A stretch of 64,000 nt of DNA, from the NCBI GenBank assembly GCA_000531095.1, contig HG799465.1, forward strand, positions 804,879-868,878. Reading direction: 5' to 3'. The notes beneath the pieces are model-generated. The model did not search any database. It was not told the DNA's origin and worked only from the letters and a program-made list of their open reading frames with translations. The position numbers were made by a program, and so were the translations under genes. Shown here one piece after another: positions 9,270 to 18,923 of the stretch. Each line of letters starts with the position of its first letter. Within the stretch, counting starts at the first letter, position 1. The DNA is from Gemmata massiliana (GTDB lineage: Bacteria > Planctomycetota > Planctomycetia > Gemmatales > Gemmataceae).

Positions 9270-12200
9270 ATGACCGCTCGCCGTGGTTGGTTCGTGGCCG
9301 CTCTGGTGCTGGTCGGGACGGTCGTCCCGATGGCCATTTCCCAAGACCCCGAAGCGATCAAGCAGCGGGACGAGCAAAAGAAGGTCAAGGCCCGCGTGGA
9401 CGAAGCCGCCCGGCGCACGTCGTCCACGCTCGACGCCATGATGTTCCAGCGACTCGCCCCCAACGCCGAGCAGAAGATGCTCCGCGGCGTCGCCGACGAC
9501 CTCCGCGGGCTGAGCCAGGAACAAATGGCCCAGGTACTCGCGCACCTGGAAAAAGCCGTGAACGCGCCGAACCCGGTGGCCGCGACCCAGGAACAAAAAG
9601 AGGCCTACGCGAAGCACCTGCGGATCGTGCAGCAGCTCAAGGTCATGCTCGGCCAACTCGACGTCATCAAGAACCTCGACGAAGCCGCCGAGCGGTTGGA
9701 ACTTGCCGCCGAGAAGCAAATCAAACTCGTCACCGCGGCGCACACCAACAGCACGCTGCCGGCGCGTTCCGGTTTCCGCATGGACGACCGCGAAGAACTC
9801 GCCATCGAGCAAGCCGACCTCCGCGCGGAGGTGCTCGCGGTGTTCAAGCAGGTGAAACGCTTCATCGACGAGAAGCAACTCACCCCGGAACAACTCGCCC
9901 GCGTCGAAAAGGCCGAAGCCCACGCTCGCGGGATCAAACTCGCGGCCGATATGGGCAACACCGTGCCGGCCCTTCGCGCGGGCAACTTCATCGGCGAGGG
10001 CGGAGCGGTCGAGCGCCAGCGCCGGCACGCGAAGGAACTCAAAGACCTCGCCGCCGCGCTCCGCAACCCGCCCGGCAACCGCATGGAGGCCCTGAAAGAA
10101 GCTCAGAAGCAGGTCGCGAAGGCCATCGACGCCCAAACCAAGGTGAACAAGGACACCGCCGAACAGCCCGAGCGCGTCGAGATGGAACGGCCGCGCCGCC
10201 CCGGGACCGATCCGAAGACCGTCCGCGCCAACGAACTCGCGAACGCGCAGACCAAGGCCGAGTTCGCCACACGCGACGCGCGCAAGGCCGCCGAGAAAGC
10301 GGCCCCGGAAGTTGCCGACGCCCTCAAACCGGCCGAAACGCAACAGTGGAAGGCCGAGGACAAGCTCCGCGACCGCGACATCCCCGGCGCCCAGGAGCCG
10401 CAGGAAAAGGCCCTCGAGGCACTGAAGGCCGCGAAGGACGAACTCGACCGCCAGATCGCCGCCGCGGAACTCGCGAAGGTCGATCCGCTGGCCGCGACCA
10501 AACAGGCCATCGAGCAGGTCGAGCAGATCATCAAGGAACAGAAGGACACGAACGCCAAGACCGAAAAGGCCGCGGAGCAGCCGAACCGCACCCCGGACGC
10601 GGCCAACGCCCAAAAGGACGTGGCCAAGAAGACCGACGACCTGCGCAACACCCCGCTCCCGCCGAACACCGACGCCAAGAAAGCGCTCGACAAGGCCGTG
10701 GACGCACAAAAGCAGGCCAGCAACAAGCTCGACAACAAGAAGCCGGCCGACGCCCAGCCGAATCAAAAAGAGGCCCTCAAAGCACTGCAAGACGCCAAGG
10801 ACGAACTCGAAAAGCAGGCGAAGGCCATCGAAGAGCGCCGCGCCGAGATCGCCAAACTGGACGAACTCAAGAACAAACTCGAAGAACTCGCCAAGAACGA
10901 AAAGGAACTGGCGAAGGCCGCGGACAAGGCCGCTTCGGACCCGAAGAAGCCCGAAACGGGCGACCTCGCCAAGAAGCAGGACGACCTCACGCCGCCGACG
11001 AAGGACGTGGGGATGGAACTCAAGGAACTCGCCCCGGACGCGGCCAAGAAGGTCGACGAGGCCACCACGAAGCAAGAGGGCGCGAAGAACGACCTCGCCA
11101 TGAACATGCCGATGATGGGCGGCGAGAAGGCGATGGAAGCGGCCGACAAACTGGCCGACGCCGCGAAAGAGGTTCAAAAGAAGCTCGACGAAAAGAAGAG
11201 CCAGGAAGCCGTGGACCAGGCCGCGCTGCAACCGAACAAGGTGGACCCGCAACAAGCAGCTCAGCAACTCGCCAAGGCCATCGAGCAAGCGAACATGGCC
11301 GCCGACAAAGCGAACATGGCCGACATCCCCATTGTTAACCCGATGATGGGCGACAAGGGCATGATGGACGACATGAACGACATGATGAACAAGAAGAAGC
11401 TGAGCATCCTGAAGCTTCAGAAGTACATCGCGAAGAAAGCGGCCGAACAAAAACTCCTTGATTCCGCGAAGGCCGCAGACTTGGCCGCCCAAGCGCTCGA
11501 AAAGGGCGATCTGCCAAAGGCCGTCGAGCACGGGTACAAGGCGCTCGACGAATTGAAAAAGGTCTGCGAAGCGAAGGAGAAAAATAAGAAGGCCCAACCG
11601 GACGAGAAAGGGCAGCCAGACGAGAAGCGCTTGCAAAAGGACGAGAAGGGGGCAAACGACAAAGAGTTGCAACCCGAAGACAAGAAGCTGTTTGAAGAAC
11701 TGGACGAAGACGGGTTGCCCGTGAATCCCACGCCCGAGTTCCTCGCCGAGCTGCAGCAGAAAATTCTCGAAGCAGCGAAGGCGCTCCAGCAGTCGCAGCA
11801 AGCAAACGCCGCGGCGCAAGCCGCGCTGCAACAAGCCCAGGCGAACGCGCCGATGGCCGTGCAGAACCAGTTGCAAAAGGCCGGTGAGCAACTCGGCAAG
11901 GCCAACGACCAGCTCCAACAGGGGCAACCCGGTCAGGCCGGGATGAACCAACAGCAAGCCGCCCAGGGGCTTCAACAGGCACTCGAAGCTCTCAACCAAG
12001 CAGCAATGGCCCAGGGCATGCAGGGTGCCCAACCCGGTATGGGGATGATGGCCCAGGCCGGCATGGGTATGAACATGGGAATGATGGGGATGGGGATGCA
12101 GCCCGGAATGGGCATGCAGCCCGGAATGCAACCCGGCATGGGCATGAACATGGGCCAGCCGATGAACATGGGGGCGAGCGAAGGCGACGTGAATGGCAGC

Positions 12201-12410
12201 GACAAACTGAAGAACACCGGGTCCGCCGGGAACAATGCGACCGGTGACAGCAACTTCATCAAGTTGCGCAACAAGGACCGCGACAAGGTCCAGCAAACCG
12301 CCGATACTCAGTTCCCGGCCGAGTTCCGCGAGTTGATTAAGCAGTACAACATCAACATCAAGAACGGGAAACCGGCCGGGATGCCCCCCGCTCCGGGAAG
12401 CGGGAAGTGA
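9270..12410 (+). CDS. Giant exported coiled-coil protein with Met/Gly-rich tail
   Basis: 1046 residues. The ATG at 9270 is preceded by AAGGAGG (9257-9263), a strong ribosome binding site that decides the start. A signal-peptide-like N-terminus (WFVAALVLVGTVVPMAISQ) is followed by about 850 residues of Ala/Lys/Glu/Asp/Gln-rich sequence with heptad-like periodicity, probably long coiled coils. Around residues 910-970 there is a striking Met/Gly/Pro/Asn/Gln-rich tract made of units such as GMGMQPGM and GMNMG. A short conserved-looking C-terminus follows (PAEFRELIKQYNINIKNGKP). Similar end segments (FPxEYRELIKQY) are common in planctomycete envelope proteins. It probably extends between membrane and periplasm together with the VWA and DUF4175-like products. 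Met-rich motifs can bind copper, but nothing here proves that. Confidence 0.75.
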   Translation: MTARRGWFVAALVLVGTVVPMAISQDPEAIKQRDEQKKVKARVDEAARRTSSTLDAMMFQRLAPNAEQKMLRGVADDLRGLSQEQMAQVLAHLEKAVNAPNPVAATQEQKEAYAKHLRIVQQLKVMLGQLDVIKNLDEAAERLELAAEKQIKLVTAAHTNSTLPARSGFRMDDREELAIEQADLRAEVLAVFKQVKRFIDEKQLTPEQLARVEKAEAHARGIKLAADMGNTVPALRAGNFIGEGGAVERQRRHAKELKDLAAALRNPPGNRMEALKEAQKQVAKAIDAQTKVNKDTAEQPERVEMERPRRPGTDPKTVRANELANAQTKAEFATRDARKAAEKAAPEVADALKPAETQQWKAEDKLRDRDIPGAQEPQEKALEALKAAKDELDRQIAAAELAKVDPLAATKQAIEQVEQIIKEQKDTNAKTEKAAEQPNRTPDAANAQKDVAKKTDDLRNTPLPPNTDAKKALDKAVDAQKQASNKLDNKKPADAQPNQKEALKALQDAKDELEKQAKAIEERRAEIAKLDELKNKLEELAKNEKELAKAADKAASDPKKPETGDLAKKQDDLTPPTKDVGMELKELAPDAAKKVDEATTKQEGAKNDLAMNMPMMGGEKAMEAADKLADAAKEVQKKLDEKKSQEAVDQAALQPNKVDPQQAAQQLAKAIEQANMAADKANMADIPIVNPMMGDKGMMDDMNDMMNKKKLSILKLQKYIAKKAAEQKLLDSAKAADLAAQALEKGDLPKAVEHGYKALDELKKVCEAKEKNKKAQPDEKGQPDEKRLQKDEKGANDKELQPEDKKLFEELDEDGLPVNPTPEFLAELQQKILEAAKALQQSQQANAAAQAALQQAQANAPMAVQNQLQKAGEQLGKANDQLQQGQPGQAGMNQQQAAQGLQQALEALNQAAMAQGMQGAQPGMGMMAQAGMGMNMGMMGMGMQPGMGMQPGMQPGMGMNMGQPMNMGASEGDVNGSDKLKNTGSAGNNATGDSNFIKLRNKDRDKVQQTADTQFPAEFRELIKQYNINIKNGKPAGMPPAPGSGK

Positions 12411-12442
12411 CCCACAAGCCCCACGACCTGTAACGACCTTGA

Positions 12443-12476
12443 GGGCCGGGAACCGAACGTGTCGGTTCGCCGGCCT
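12443..12476 (+). terminator. Hairpin after the coiled-coil gene
   Basis: GGCCGGGAACCGA pairs with TCGGTTCGCCGGCC with one bulged base and a short loop. It lies 33 bases after the stop codon. There is no strong T tract, so intrinsic termination is possible rather than certain. Confidence 0.5.
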
Positions 12477-12603
12477 TCCGTCTCAATGACTCTTCGCGGA
12501 AAGCGCTGGTGTCCCGTCCCTGGCAACCGTTCGAGCCAATCGACCGGTTCCGCTAAGCGACAGAATGCAAGTGCCCTCCGGATCTCGTTCGCGGGAGCTT
12601 TCT

Positions 12604-13641
12604 ATGCGCCGAACCGTCCTCGCGACCGTGCTCGCCGCTGCCCTCGGCGGCGTGTTCGCGGCCCCGGCCGCCACTCAACCGCCCGCGGCCGACGAGAAGC
12701 CGATGAGCGTTGTCCCCAAAGACAACGTGAAGATGGACGACGACACCAAGAAAGCGGTCGACAAGGCGCTCAAGTACCTCGCCGACAAACAGGAGTCCGA
12801 CGGCTCCTGGGGGAACACGGCGATCACTGGGTTCGTGCTCCTCGCGTTCATGTCGAACGGGCACATGCCGACCCAGGGCGACCACGCCCGGGCGGTCGCG
12901 AAGGGCATCCGGAACCTGTGCTCCGTCGCGCGCGAGGACGGCTACCTGGTCGGCGCACGCGGCGGCAACATGTACTGCCACGGCATGGCCACGCTCGCGC
13001 TCACACAGGCCTACGGCACGACCGGCGACGAGGACGTGAAGAAGGTCACCAAGCGCGCCATCGACCTCATCAACAAGACGCAGAACAACGAGGGCGGGTG
13101 GCGCTACGACCCGGCCCCCACGGGCGCGGACATCTCGGTCACGATCATGCAGGTGATGGCGCTCCGCGGCGCGCAGGACGCGGGCATCCACGTCCCGGAC
13201 CGGGTGATGAAGGACGCCATCAAGTACGTGAACCGCTGTTACGACCGGCGCACCGGGGGCTACAAGTACCAGCCCTTTTCGGCCGGCGCGGGCTACGCGC
13301 GGACCGCCGCCGGGGTGTGCGTGCTCCAACTGTGCGGCCAGTACGACGCGGACGAGATCAAGCAGGCGGTGGAGTACCTGGAAAAGGTGAGCGACGACCG
13401 CGCGCACTACTGGTACGGCCACTACTACGCCTGCCACGCGATGAACCAGATTGGCGGCGAGTTGTGGGAGAAGTACTACAAGCGGATGCGCGACAAGCTG
13501 CTCTCGCCGGGCTACCAGAAGGGCAACGGTGAGTGGTACGACTCGCGCCTCGAAGCGGCCTACGGCGCCTCGTACCAGACCGCCATCGCGGTGCTGATCC
13601 TCAGCGTGCCGACGCACTACTTACCGATCTACCAGAAGTAA
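12604..13641 (+). CDS. Prenyltransferase/squalene-oxidase-repeat exported protein
   Basis: 345 residues from the ATG at 12604, preceded by GGGAG (12593-12597). The signal peptide ends around AAPAATQPP. The mature protein shows repeated alpha-alpha-barrel QW-type units: QESDGSWGNTAITGF, NNEGGWRYDPAP and DRRTGGYKYQPF, each with the G-x-W/Y signature of terpene-cyclase/prenyltransferase folds. No acidic cyclase motif was seen, so it is probably a non-catalytic or differently acting barrel domain, common in planctomycetes. It is last in a run of five same-strand genes, closed by a strong terminator. Confidence 0.82.
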   Translation: MRRTVLATVLAAALGGVFAAPAATQPPAADEKPMSVVPKDNVKMDDDTKKAVDKALKYLADKQESDGSWGNTAITGFVLLAFMSNGHMPTQGDHARAVAKGIRNLCSVAREDGYLVGARGGNMYCHGMATLALTQAYGTTGDEDVKKVTKRAIDLINKTQNNEGGWRYDPAPTGADISVTIMQVMALRGAQDAGIHVPDRVMKDAIKYVNRCYDRRTGGYKYQPFSAGAGYARTAAGVCVLQLCGQYDADEIKQAVEYLEKVSDDRAHYWYGHYYACHAMNQIGGELWEKYYKRMRDKLLSPGYQKGNGEWYDSRLEAAYGASYQTAIAVLILSVPTHYLPIYQK

Positions 13642-13650
13642 CCTACTGTG

Positions 13651-13695
13651 AAACGGCGGGCCGATTGGATTCATCCAATCGGCCCGCTGGCGTTT
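13651..13695. terminator. Bidirectional terminator between convergent genes
   Basis: A perfect 13-bp stem (13657-13669 with 13674-13686), loop TTCA, plus a matching outer AAACG/CGTTT pair. It sits between the stop of the prenyltransferase-repeat gene and the stop of nadE, which face each other, so it can serve both strands. Confidence 0.85.
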
Positions 13696-13720
13696 CGTGA
13701 TTCACGATTCGTTTAAAAGC

Positions 13721-15733
13721 CTACTCGCTCCGCTCCACCGCATCGAGCCACACGCGGGCCGCGGCGTCACTGGGCATGCGCCAGTCGCCACGAGGCGAGA
13801 CGCTCACCGACCCCACCTTCGGGCCGTCGGGCAGGCAGCTCCGTTTGAACTGGTTCGCGAAGAACCGCCTGAGAAACACCCGGAGCCAGTGGCGCAAGGT
13901 GTCCGTGGTGTACTCGCGCGAGAACTTCGCGTGCCCTGCCAGAAACAGGATCTTCTCGGGTTCCGCACCGAACCGGAGGAAATGGTAGAGGAAGAAGTCC
14001 ACCAACTCATACGGGCCGACCGTCGATTCGGTCGATTGCGCGATCTCGCCGCTCGCGGTCGTGGGCAATAGTTCCGGCGAAATCTCCGTGTTCACGATCT
14101 TGAGCAGCGTGTCTCGGGCGGGTCCGTCGAACTCGTTGTGCGCGGCCCACTCTACCAGGAACTTCACCAGCGTCTTCGGGATGCTCACGTTCGGGTTGTA
14201 CATGCTCATGTGGTCGGCGTTGTAAGTGCACCACCCGAGCGCCAGTTCCGAGAGGTCGCCGGTACCGATCACGAACCCGGCGTTCATCAGGAGAGCGGTA
14301 CGCACGCGGGCCTGCACGTTCTCGAATGTGAGGTCGCTGCGGTTGTCCGGCGCCAGCCGGAGCAGCCGTTCCGAGAGCGAGACCACGGTTTCGTTCTCGA
14401 GCCGGATGCCGAACGGGGCGTGCCCGAGCGCCCGCATCTGGTCCAGGCACATCGAGCGGATGTCGATCTCGCGCAACTGGATGTTGAGCGCCCGGGCGAG
14501 GTCGTGTGCGTTCGTCCGCGTGCCCGCGCTCGTGCCGAACCCGGGCATCGTGAGCGCGTGAACGCCGTCGCGCGGCACCCCCAGTTCGTCCATCGTCTTG
14601 CACACGACGAGCAGCGCGAGCGTGGAGTCCAGCCCGCCCGACACGCCGATGGAAACGGTCGGCAGCCCGACGTGCGAGAGCCGGCGCCCGAGCGCTGCGA
14701 CCTGCGTCTGGAAGATGTCGCGGCAGCGGTCGTCGAGAGTGGCCGGGTCGGACGGGATGAAGGGGCTCGCGTCCACCGCCCGCACCAGTTTCGGCTCGCG
14801 CGCGGTAGCCTCCAAATCGAACGACAGTGTGCGATACTTCCCCAGGCCCAAGTCCGCGACGCGGTTGGCATCGTGGAACGTGTTCGTTTGAATGCGGTCG
14901 TGCAGGAGCCGGTCGAGATCGAGGTCGGTGACGAGCAACTGTTGACCGTGGCGGAACCGCTCGGACTCGGCGAGGATCACGCCGTTCTCGGCCACCATGC
15001 AGTGCCCGCCGAACACGATGTCGGTCGTCGATTCGCCCTCACCGCAGCAAGCGTACACGTACCCGCTGATGCACCGGGCCGACTGCGAGCTGACCAACTG
15101 GCGCCGGTACCCAGCCTTACCGATCACCTCGTTGCTCGCGGACAGGTTCGCGAACACGGTCGCACCCATCAGCGCCTGGAGAGCGCTGGGAGCAACCGGC
15201 ATCCAGAGATCCTCGCAGATCTCGACACCGAGCGTGAACCCGTTCATCGTGCGACAATCGAACAGTAAGTTCGTGCCGAACGGGACGCTCTGGCCGGCAC
15301 ACGACGCGGCGGAGAAGTTCGCGTTGTCGGCCGGGCAGAAGTACCGGGCGTCGTAGAACTCTTTGTAATTCGGCAGGTACGTCTTCGGGACGATCCCGAG
15401 CACCTTGCCCGCGTGGATGACCGCGGCGCAGTTGAAGAGCTGCCCCTCGATCGCGAGCGGCAGCCCCACCACCGCGACCCCGCGGAACACGGTTGCACCC
15501 TTCTCCACCACCTTCGCGAGCGCCTCCTCCGCGGCGCGCTGGAGCGACGCCAGGTGGAACAGGTCGTGACAGGTGTAGCCGGTCAGCCCGCACTCCGGGA
15601 ACACGAGCAGGTTGACCCCCTGCCCCTCGGCCCGCGCCATGAGCGCGAGCGTGCGGTCCGCGTTGAACGGGCAATCGGCGACCCGCAGTTCCGGGCTGGC
15701 CGCCGCGACGCGAAGGAAACCGTTTATCTTCAT
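13721..15733 (-). CDS. nadE: Glutamine-dependent NAD+ synthetase
   Basis: 670 residues if started at the ATG at 15733 (MKINGFLRVAA); an in-frame start 30 bases upstream is possible. The N-terminal third is a nitrilase-fold glutaminase with the Glu-Lys-Cys triad visible in FPECGLTGY, KTYLPNYKEF and EICEDLW. The C-terminal half is the NH3-dependent synthetase with the PP-loop GVSGGLDST. It makes NAD+ from deamido-NAD+ using ATP and glutamine in the cytoplasm. Two genes upstream on the same strand is a nicotinate phosphoribosyltransferase-like gene, giving two steps of NAD synthesis in one small cluster. Length matches the large bacterial two-domain form. Confidence 0.95.
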   Translation of the reverse strand: MKINGFLRVAAASPELRVADCPFNADRTLALMARAEGQGVNLLVFPECGLTGYTCHDLFHLASLQRAAEEALAKVVEKGATVFRGVAVVGLPLAIEGQLFNCAAVIHAGKVLGIVPKTYLPNYKEFYDARYFCPADNANFSAASCAGQSVPFGTNLLFDCRTMNGFTLGVEICEDLWMPVAPSALQALMGATVFANLSASNEVIGKAGYRRQLVSSQSARCISGYVYACCGEGESTTDIVFGGHCMVAENGVILAESERFRHGQQLLVTDLDLDRLLHDRIQTNTFHDANRVADLGLGKYRTLSFDLEATAREPKLVRAVDASPFIPSDPATLDDRCRDIFQTQVAALGRRLSHVGLPTVSIGVSGGLDSTLALLVVCKTMDELGVPRDGVHALTMPGFGTSAGTRTNAHDLARALNIQLREIDIRSMCLDQMRALGHAPFGIRLENETVVSLSERLLRLAPDNRSDLTFENVQARVRTALLMNAGFVIGTGDLSELALGWCTYNADHMSMYNPNVSIPKTLVKFLVEWAAHNEFDGPARDTLLKIVNTEISPELLPTTASGEIAQSTESTVGPYELVDFFLYHFLRFGAEPEKILFLAGHAKFSREYTTDTLRHWLRVFLRRFFANQFKRSCLPDGPKVGSVSVSPRGDWRMPSDAAARVWLDAVERSE

Positions 15734-15787
15734 GGCCACAAGGCACCAAGGGCGTTGATCCACCGGGCACCGAATCGGCCGTTACGA

Positions 15788-16105
15788 CTACTGCCGGTCC
15801 AGTACCGCGAGATGTTCTAGCGGAATCGGGAACGGGTGATGAGGCACATACGCAACACCGGCGGCATCGAGATCCGCCCAGCACCCAATTTGTTCCGTGA
15901 GGTACACGAGGCCGAGCGCCCGATCAGGGGTAACCGTACCGGCGCCCCAACGTTGAGCGCGACCGGACTCGGCGGCCCGGCGGCACAGTTCCGGAACGTG
16001 ATATTCGGTTCCGCCGAGCCACCCAGCGGCCCAGCAGTCTTCCGAAATGTCACTCATCGCGTTACCGAGCAATTGCAGTACCGAACGTCGGACCCCGTCG
16101 TCCAT
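15788..16105 (-). CDS. Hypothetical protein, 105 aa, in NAD cluster
   Basis: I do not recognise this family. The ATG at 16105 has GGAGGG seven to eight bases upstream, so translation is likely. The protein is soluble-looking and acidic-neutral, with three Trp and three Cys residues and no signal peptide or membrane helix; a central segment WGAGTVTPDRALGLVYLTEQ may form a helix. It lies 54 bases upstream of the nadE start and 72 bases downstream of the pncB-like stop, all on one strand, so it is probably co-transcribed with NAD genes. Confidence 0.7.
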   Translation of the reverse strand: MDDGVRRSVLQLLGNAMSDISEDCWAAGWLGGTEYHVPELCRRAAESGRAQRWGAGTVTPDRALGLVYLTEQIGCWADLDAAGVAYVPHHPFPIPLEHLAVLDRQ

Positions 16106-16177
16106 CGCTCGCCCTCCACCAACATTCTACCAAGTGCGCCCCCGTGCGCAGCGACCAGCGATGTGGCGAACGGGCAA

Positions 16178-17683
16178 TTATTCCGTAGTCCCCACCGACA
16201 ACCTCGCGCGGGCCTCCGCGACTTCAGCCGTGCGCATCGCGTTGAAGCGGCTCAGATGTTCAGCTACCAACGGCGACGGCTCCCACCGCGTGTACCGCGC
16301 CCAGGTGCGTTCCGCGCGAGCCGCTTGAGTGCGGAAATCCTCCGAGTACACCACACGGCCCTGCTCGACTAGCTTCACGAACAGCGGTTCGCCGTCGATG
16401 TCCTCGCTCTTGTCCGCGACGACGAGCGTATCGCCGCGTGCGTACACGCGGACGTACCCCGGAATCGTTTCTTTACCCGGCGAATTAGAAAACTTCACGT
16501 TCGGCCGGTCCGCCGTCGCGGTGCGCTTGAACACCGCGCTCACGGTGTCGCGATGAACAAACTTCCACCAGTATCCGCCCGCCCCCGGGAACAGCATCGT
16601 CGGCTCGATACCGGTCTGCGTGCGGAACACGTCGTAGACGCGGCGCACGCCGTCGGGGGTGACTTCGTCCTCGAAGACGATCACGCGCGGCGGGATACCG
16701 AGCGCCTTCATGCGCTGGAAGTACAGTACGCACTGCGCCGCGATGTCGCCGCTATCGACACGCACGCCCACGCGGTCGGTTTCTGGGTGCGTGCGAATCA
16801 CCCGAAGTGCGTTCTCTAAGCCGACAGTTTCCGCGTCCACGAGGTCACAGAGCAGCGACGCGGTGCCCATCTTCGATACGAACCGGTCCATCATCTCATA
16901 CTCGCTCGCCGCGAGTGTCTTATCGAACGACTGCGCGGCACACATCATTTCGTGACCGATCGTGCCGATCGATTTGAACAGCTCCGGCCACACGAACTCG
17001 GCCGTGTCGTTTGAAGTGAGTTGCGCGCCCCCCGATGTCCCGGCCCCGCCGACGAACCGCGCGAGGAGCAGAACGAGGTTGCACACCTCGACCGGCGCGG
17101 AGCGCAGCCCGAACTCGGCGTCGCGCGGGGTCGCTTCGCTCATGAGGCGGGCCTTGGTCGCCTGGATGATCGGCGCGAAGTAGCGGCACATCGCGGGTTC
17201 GAGGTAGGAAATCAGCCCGCCCGCGCCTTCAAAGGTGATACTCGGTACGCCGGCGAGGAACGTCTGCCCGCCGGGGAAGCCCCAAATGTCGATGGGTAAC
17301 GTGAGGTCTTCACCCGGTTGCTGGAGTACCGCGTCCCACACTTCGGTCGGAAACGCTTTCGTTGCAGATTGGGTCGCATACCACGCGCGTGACAGTTCGA
17401 TGTCGGCTCGCTTGAGCGGCCGGTGGAACCACTGCGCGAGCATGGCTTCGTGCCCGGCCATGACGAGCCGATTGTTCGCGCCGACCTCGGGCAAACCCTT
17501 ACGGAACGTGAGGGTGTACGCCGCGCGCTGGAGCGCGATTTCGGGCACCGCGGTCCACATCGTGCGCTTGTACGTATCGGTCCCACCGAGCCACCCGCCG
17601 AGTAGGAACAACTTGGCGAAGAACTCGTCGCGCATCTCCTGGCGCTTCACGGCGAACGGGTCGGTGGACATTCGGGGTTCCAT
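16178..17683 (-). CDS. pncB: Nicotinate phosphoribosyltransferase
   Basis: 501 residues (alternative ATG four codons in, at 17671). The enzyme condenses nicotinate with PRPP to form nicotinate mononucleotide in NAD salvage. Visible family features are the N-terminal LGGTDTYKRTMW, a central GGAGTSGGAQL glycine segment, GTIGHEMM, and GVRVDSGDIAAQ, the phosphate-binding barrel strand with its Asp. A nicotinamide phosphoribosyltransferase is the main alternative because the length, near 500, fits both families. It starts the minus-strand cluster that continues with the 105-aa gene and nadE, which would complete the route to NAD+ apart from adenylylation. Confidence 0.85.
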   Translation of the reverse strand: MEPRMSTDPFAVKRQEMRDEFFAKLFLLGGWLGGTDTYKRTMWTAVPEIALQRAAYTLTFRKGLPEVGANNRLVMAGHEAMLAQWFHRPLKRADIELSRAWYATQSATKAFPTEVWDAVLQQPGEDLTLPIDIWGFPGGQTFLAGVPSITFEGAGGLISYLEPAMCRYFAPIIQATKARLMSEATPRDAEFGLRSAPVEVCNLVLLLARFVGGAGTSGGAQLTSNDTAEFVWPELFKSIGTIGHEMMCAAQSFDKTLAASEYEMMDRFVSKMGTASLLCDLVDAETVGLENALRVIRTHPETDRVGVRVDSGDIAAQCVLYFQRMKALGIPPRVIVFEDEVTPDGVRRVYDVFRTQTGIEPTMLFPGAGGYWWKFVHRDTVSAVFKRTATADRPNVKFSNSPGKETIPGYVRVYARGDTLVVADKSEDIDGEPLFVKLVEQGRVVYSEDFRTQAARAERTWARYTRWEPSPLVAEHLSRFNAMRTAEVAEARARLSVGTTE

Positions 17684-17739
17684 CGGGAGCAGTCGGTGTC
17701 AACATCCTACCGACCGCCACCCCGGAACGCGACCCGCCG

Positions 17740-18585
17740 TCACTCGTTCGGCGCCACGTCGCCCGCGGCCCGGCTGTACAACGCGACGAACGCGGCCCCG
17801 GACATGTTCTGGCGGAAGAACCGCACGGCCCCGTCGCCCAAGAGAAAGTTCGCCCCGCCCGAGTGGAACGAATAGATCTCGTTCCCATTGTGGCAATTGA
17901 TCGGGCTGGTCCCGTTGCACACCACCTCGATCGTGATCCGATTCTCGGAATCGGCCCAGCGCTCGTTCCCGTTCATGATCCCACCGGAAATGCGCTTCCC
18001 ATTCGCCCACGATTCCGGGCGCCCGCCGTCCTCGAACACCATAAACGTGTTCGACAGCCCGTCACTGACCGCGCTCACGCGCACCGGCTCGTTGCTCGCG
18101 CGGAAAAAACCGGTCCTCCAACTCGTGTCGGTCGTGGTCGGTATCCCGAACTCGCTCTGCGTCACAGAAACCGATTCAGAAATGGGGTAATCGCACGCGA
18201 ACATCCGGGACCGGGCCGGTGCGGACGGGCACACCAGAATCGTGATGTCATTTTCGACCGCGGGGACGTTCGAGGCGTGCGTGTACGGCAGGTTCAGATC
18301 GTACCGCGCCGCGACCGCGGTCTGCTCGATGTACGGCAACAGCCACACCACGTAGTTGTGGTAGTCCGCGCGCCAGCCGGGCGGGAACGTGTCGTGCGCG
18401 GAGAGATAGTTGTGGAACGCGAGCCCGACCTGTTTCATGTTGTTCGCGCACTTGATCCGGGCCGCGGCTTCACGAACTTTCTGCACGGCGGGGAGTAAAA
18501 GCCCGATCAGGATCGCGACAATCGCAATCACCACCAGCAGTTCGATCAGCGTGAACGCGCAACGATTGCGAGAAGGTGGGCGCAT
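17740..18585 (-). CDS. DUF1559 pseudopilin-like protein
   Basis: 281 residues. A short basic leader ends in [33 protein letters not shown] (given in shorter parts: FTLIELLVV, then [12 protein letters not shown]), the class III prepilin-like signal and first helix of DUF1559 proteins. The residue before the cleavage-site Phe is Ala instead of the usual Gly. The C-terminal part has the family [17 protein letters not shown] block near residue 245. DUF1559 proteins are expanded in planctomycetes and thought to be surface or secretion-system pseudopilins; the function is unknown. It stands alone, with the next gene upstream 116 bases away. Confidence 0.9.
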   Translation of the reverse strand: MRPPSRNRCAFTLIELLVVIAIVAILIGLLLPAVQKVREAAARIKCANNMKQVGLAFHNYLSAHDTFPPGWRADYHNYVVWLLPYIEQTAVAARYDLNLPYTHASNVPAVENDITILVCPSAPARSRMFACDYPISESVSVTQSEFGIPTTTDTSWRTGFFRASNEPVRVSAVSDGLSNTFMVFEDGGRPESWANGKRISGGIMNGNERWADSENRITIEVVCNGTSPINCHNGNEIYSFHSGGANFLLGDGAVRFFRQNMSGAAFVALYSRAAGDVAPNE

Positions 18586-18701
18586 GGCAGCCCCTCAAAG
18601 GGGTCAGGGCCAACGAACAAAAAGACAACTATCAGTGAAACGAACCGACGCGCGGCACGCAACGGTGAAATGAGAAAATCGCTGTCAGTGTTACACAGGA
18701 G

Positions 18702-18923
18702 TCACGCCCACAGCACGAGTGCCGCGACCAACCCGCAGCACAACGCGAGCAACGATACCAGTCCCGCAAAAACGCACCCGAACTGCGACACGATCACCTC
18801 GCCTCGCGCCGCGGCCTCTTTGCGCATCTGCCGGTGCAACACCCACACAATGCTGAGCAGCACAACAATTGCGATCAAATCGAGCGCGGCACAGCCCAGC
18901 AGAACGAGAAACGCGGTACGCAT
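18702..18923 (-). CDS. Small two-helix membrane protein
   Basis: 73 residues from the ATG at 18923 (a GTG directly before is possible). Two hydrophobic helices, residues about 2-28 and 48-72, are separated by a basic loop (HRQMRKEAAARGE). Its start overlaps the stop of the upstream 143-aa gene as TGATG, a classic sign of translational coupling. No family recognised. It ends the minus-strand run that begins with the esterase and amidoligase genes. Confidence 0.65.
   Translation of the reverse strand: MRTAFLVLLGCAALDLIAIVVLLSIVWVLHRQMRKEAAARGEVIVSQFGCVFAGLVSLLALCCGLVAALVLWA

Noticed and set aside
9052..9273. A small plus-strand ORF between the DUF4175-like and coiled-coil genes
   Set aside because: No ribosome binding site, overlaps the strong ribosome binding site of the next gene, and no recognisable sequence.
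9255..12296. A minus-strand ORF of about 1013 codons
   Set aside because: Shadow of the coiled-coil gene; composition (Leu/Val/Gly/Arg repeats) mirrors the sense codons and there is no start signal.
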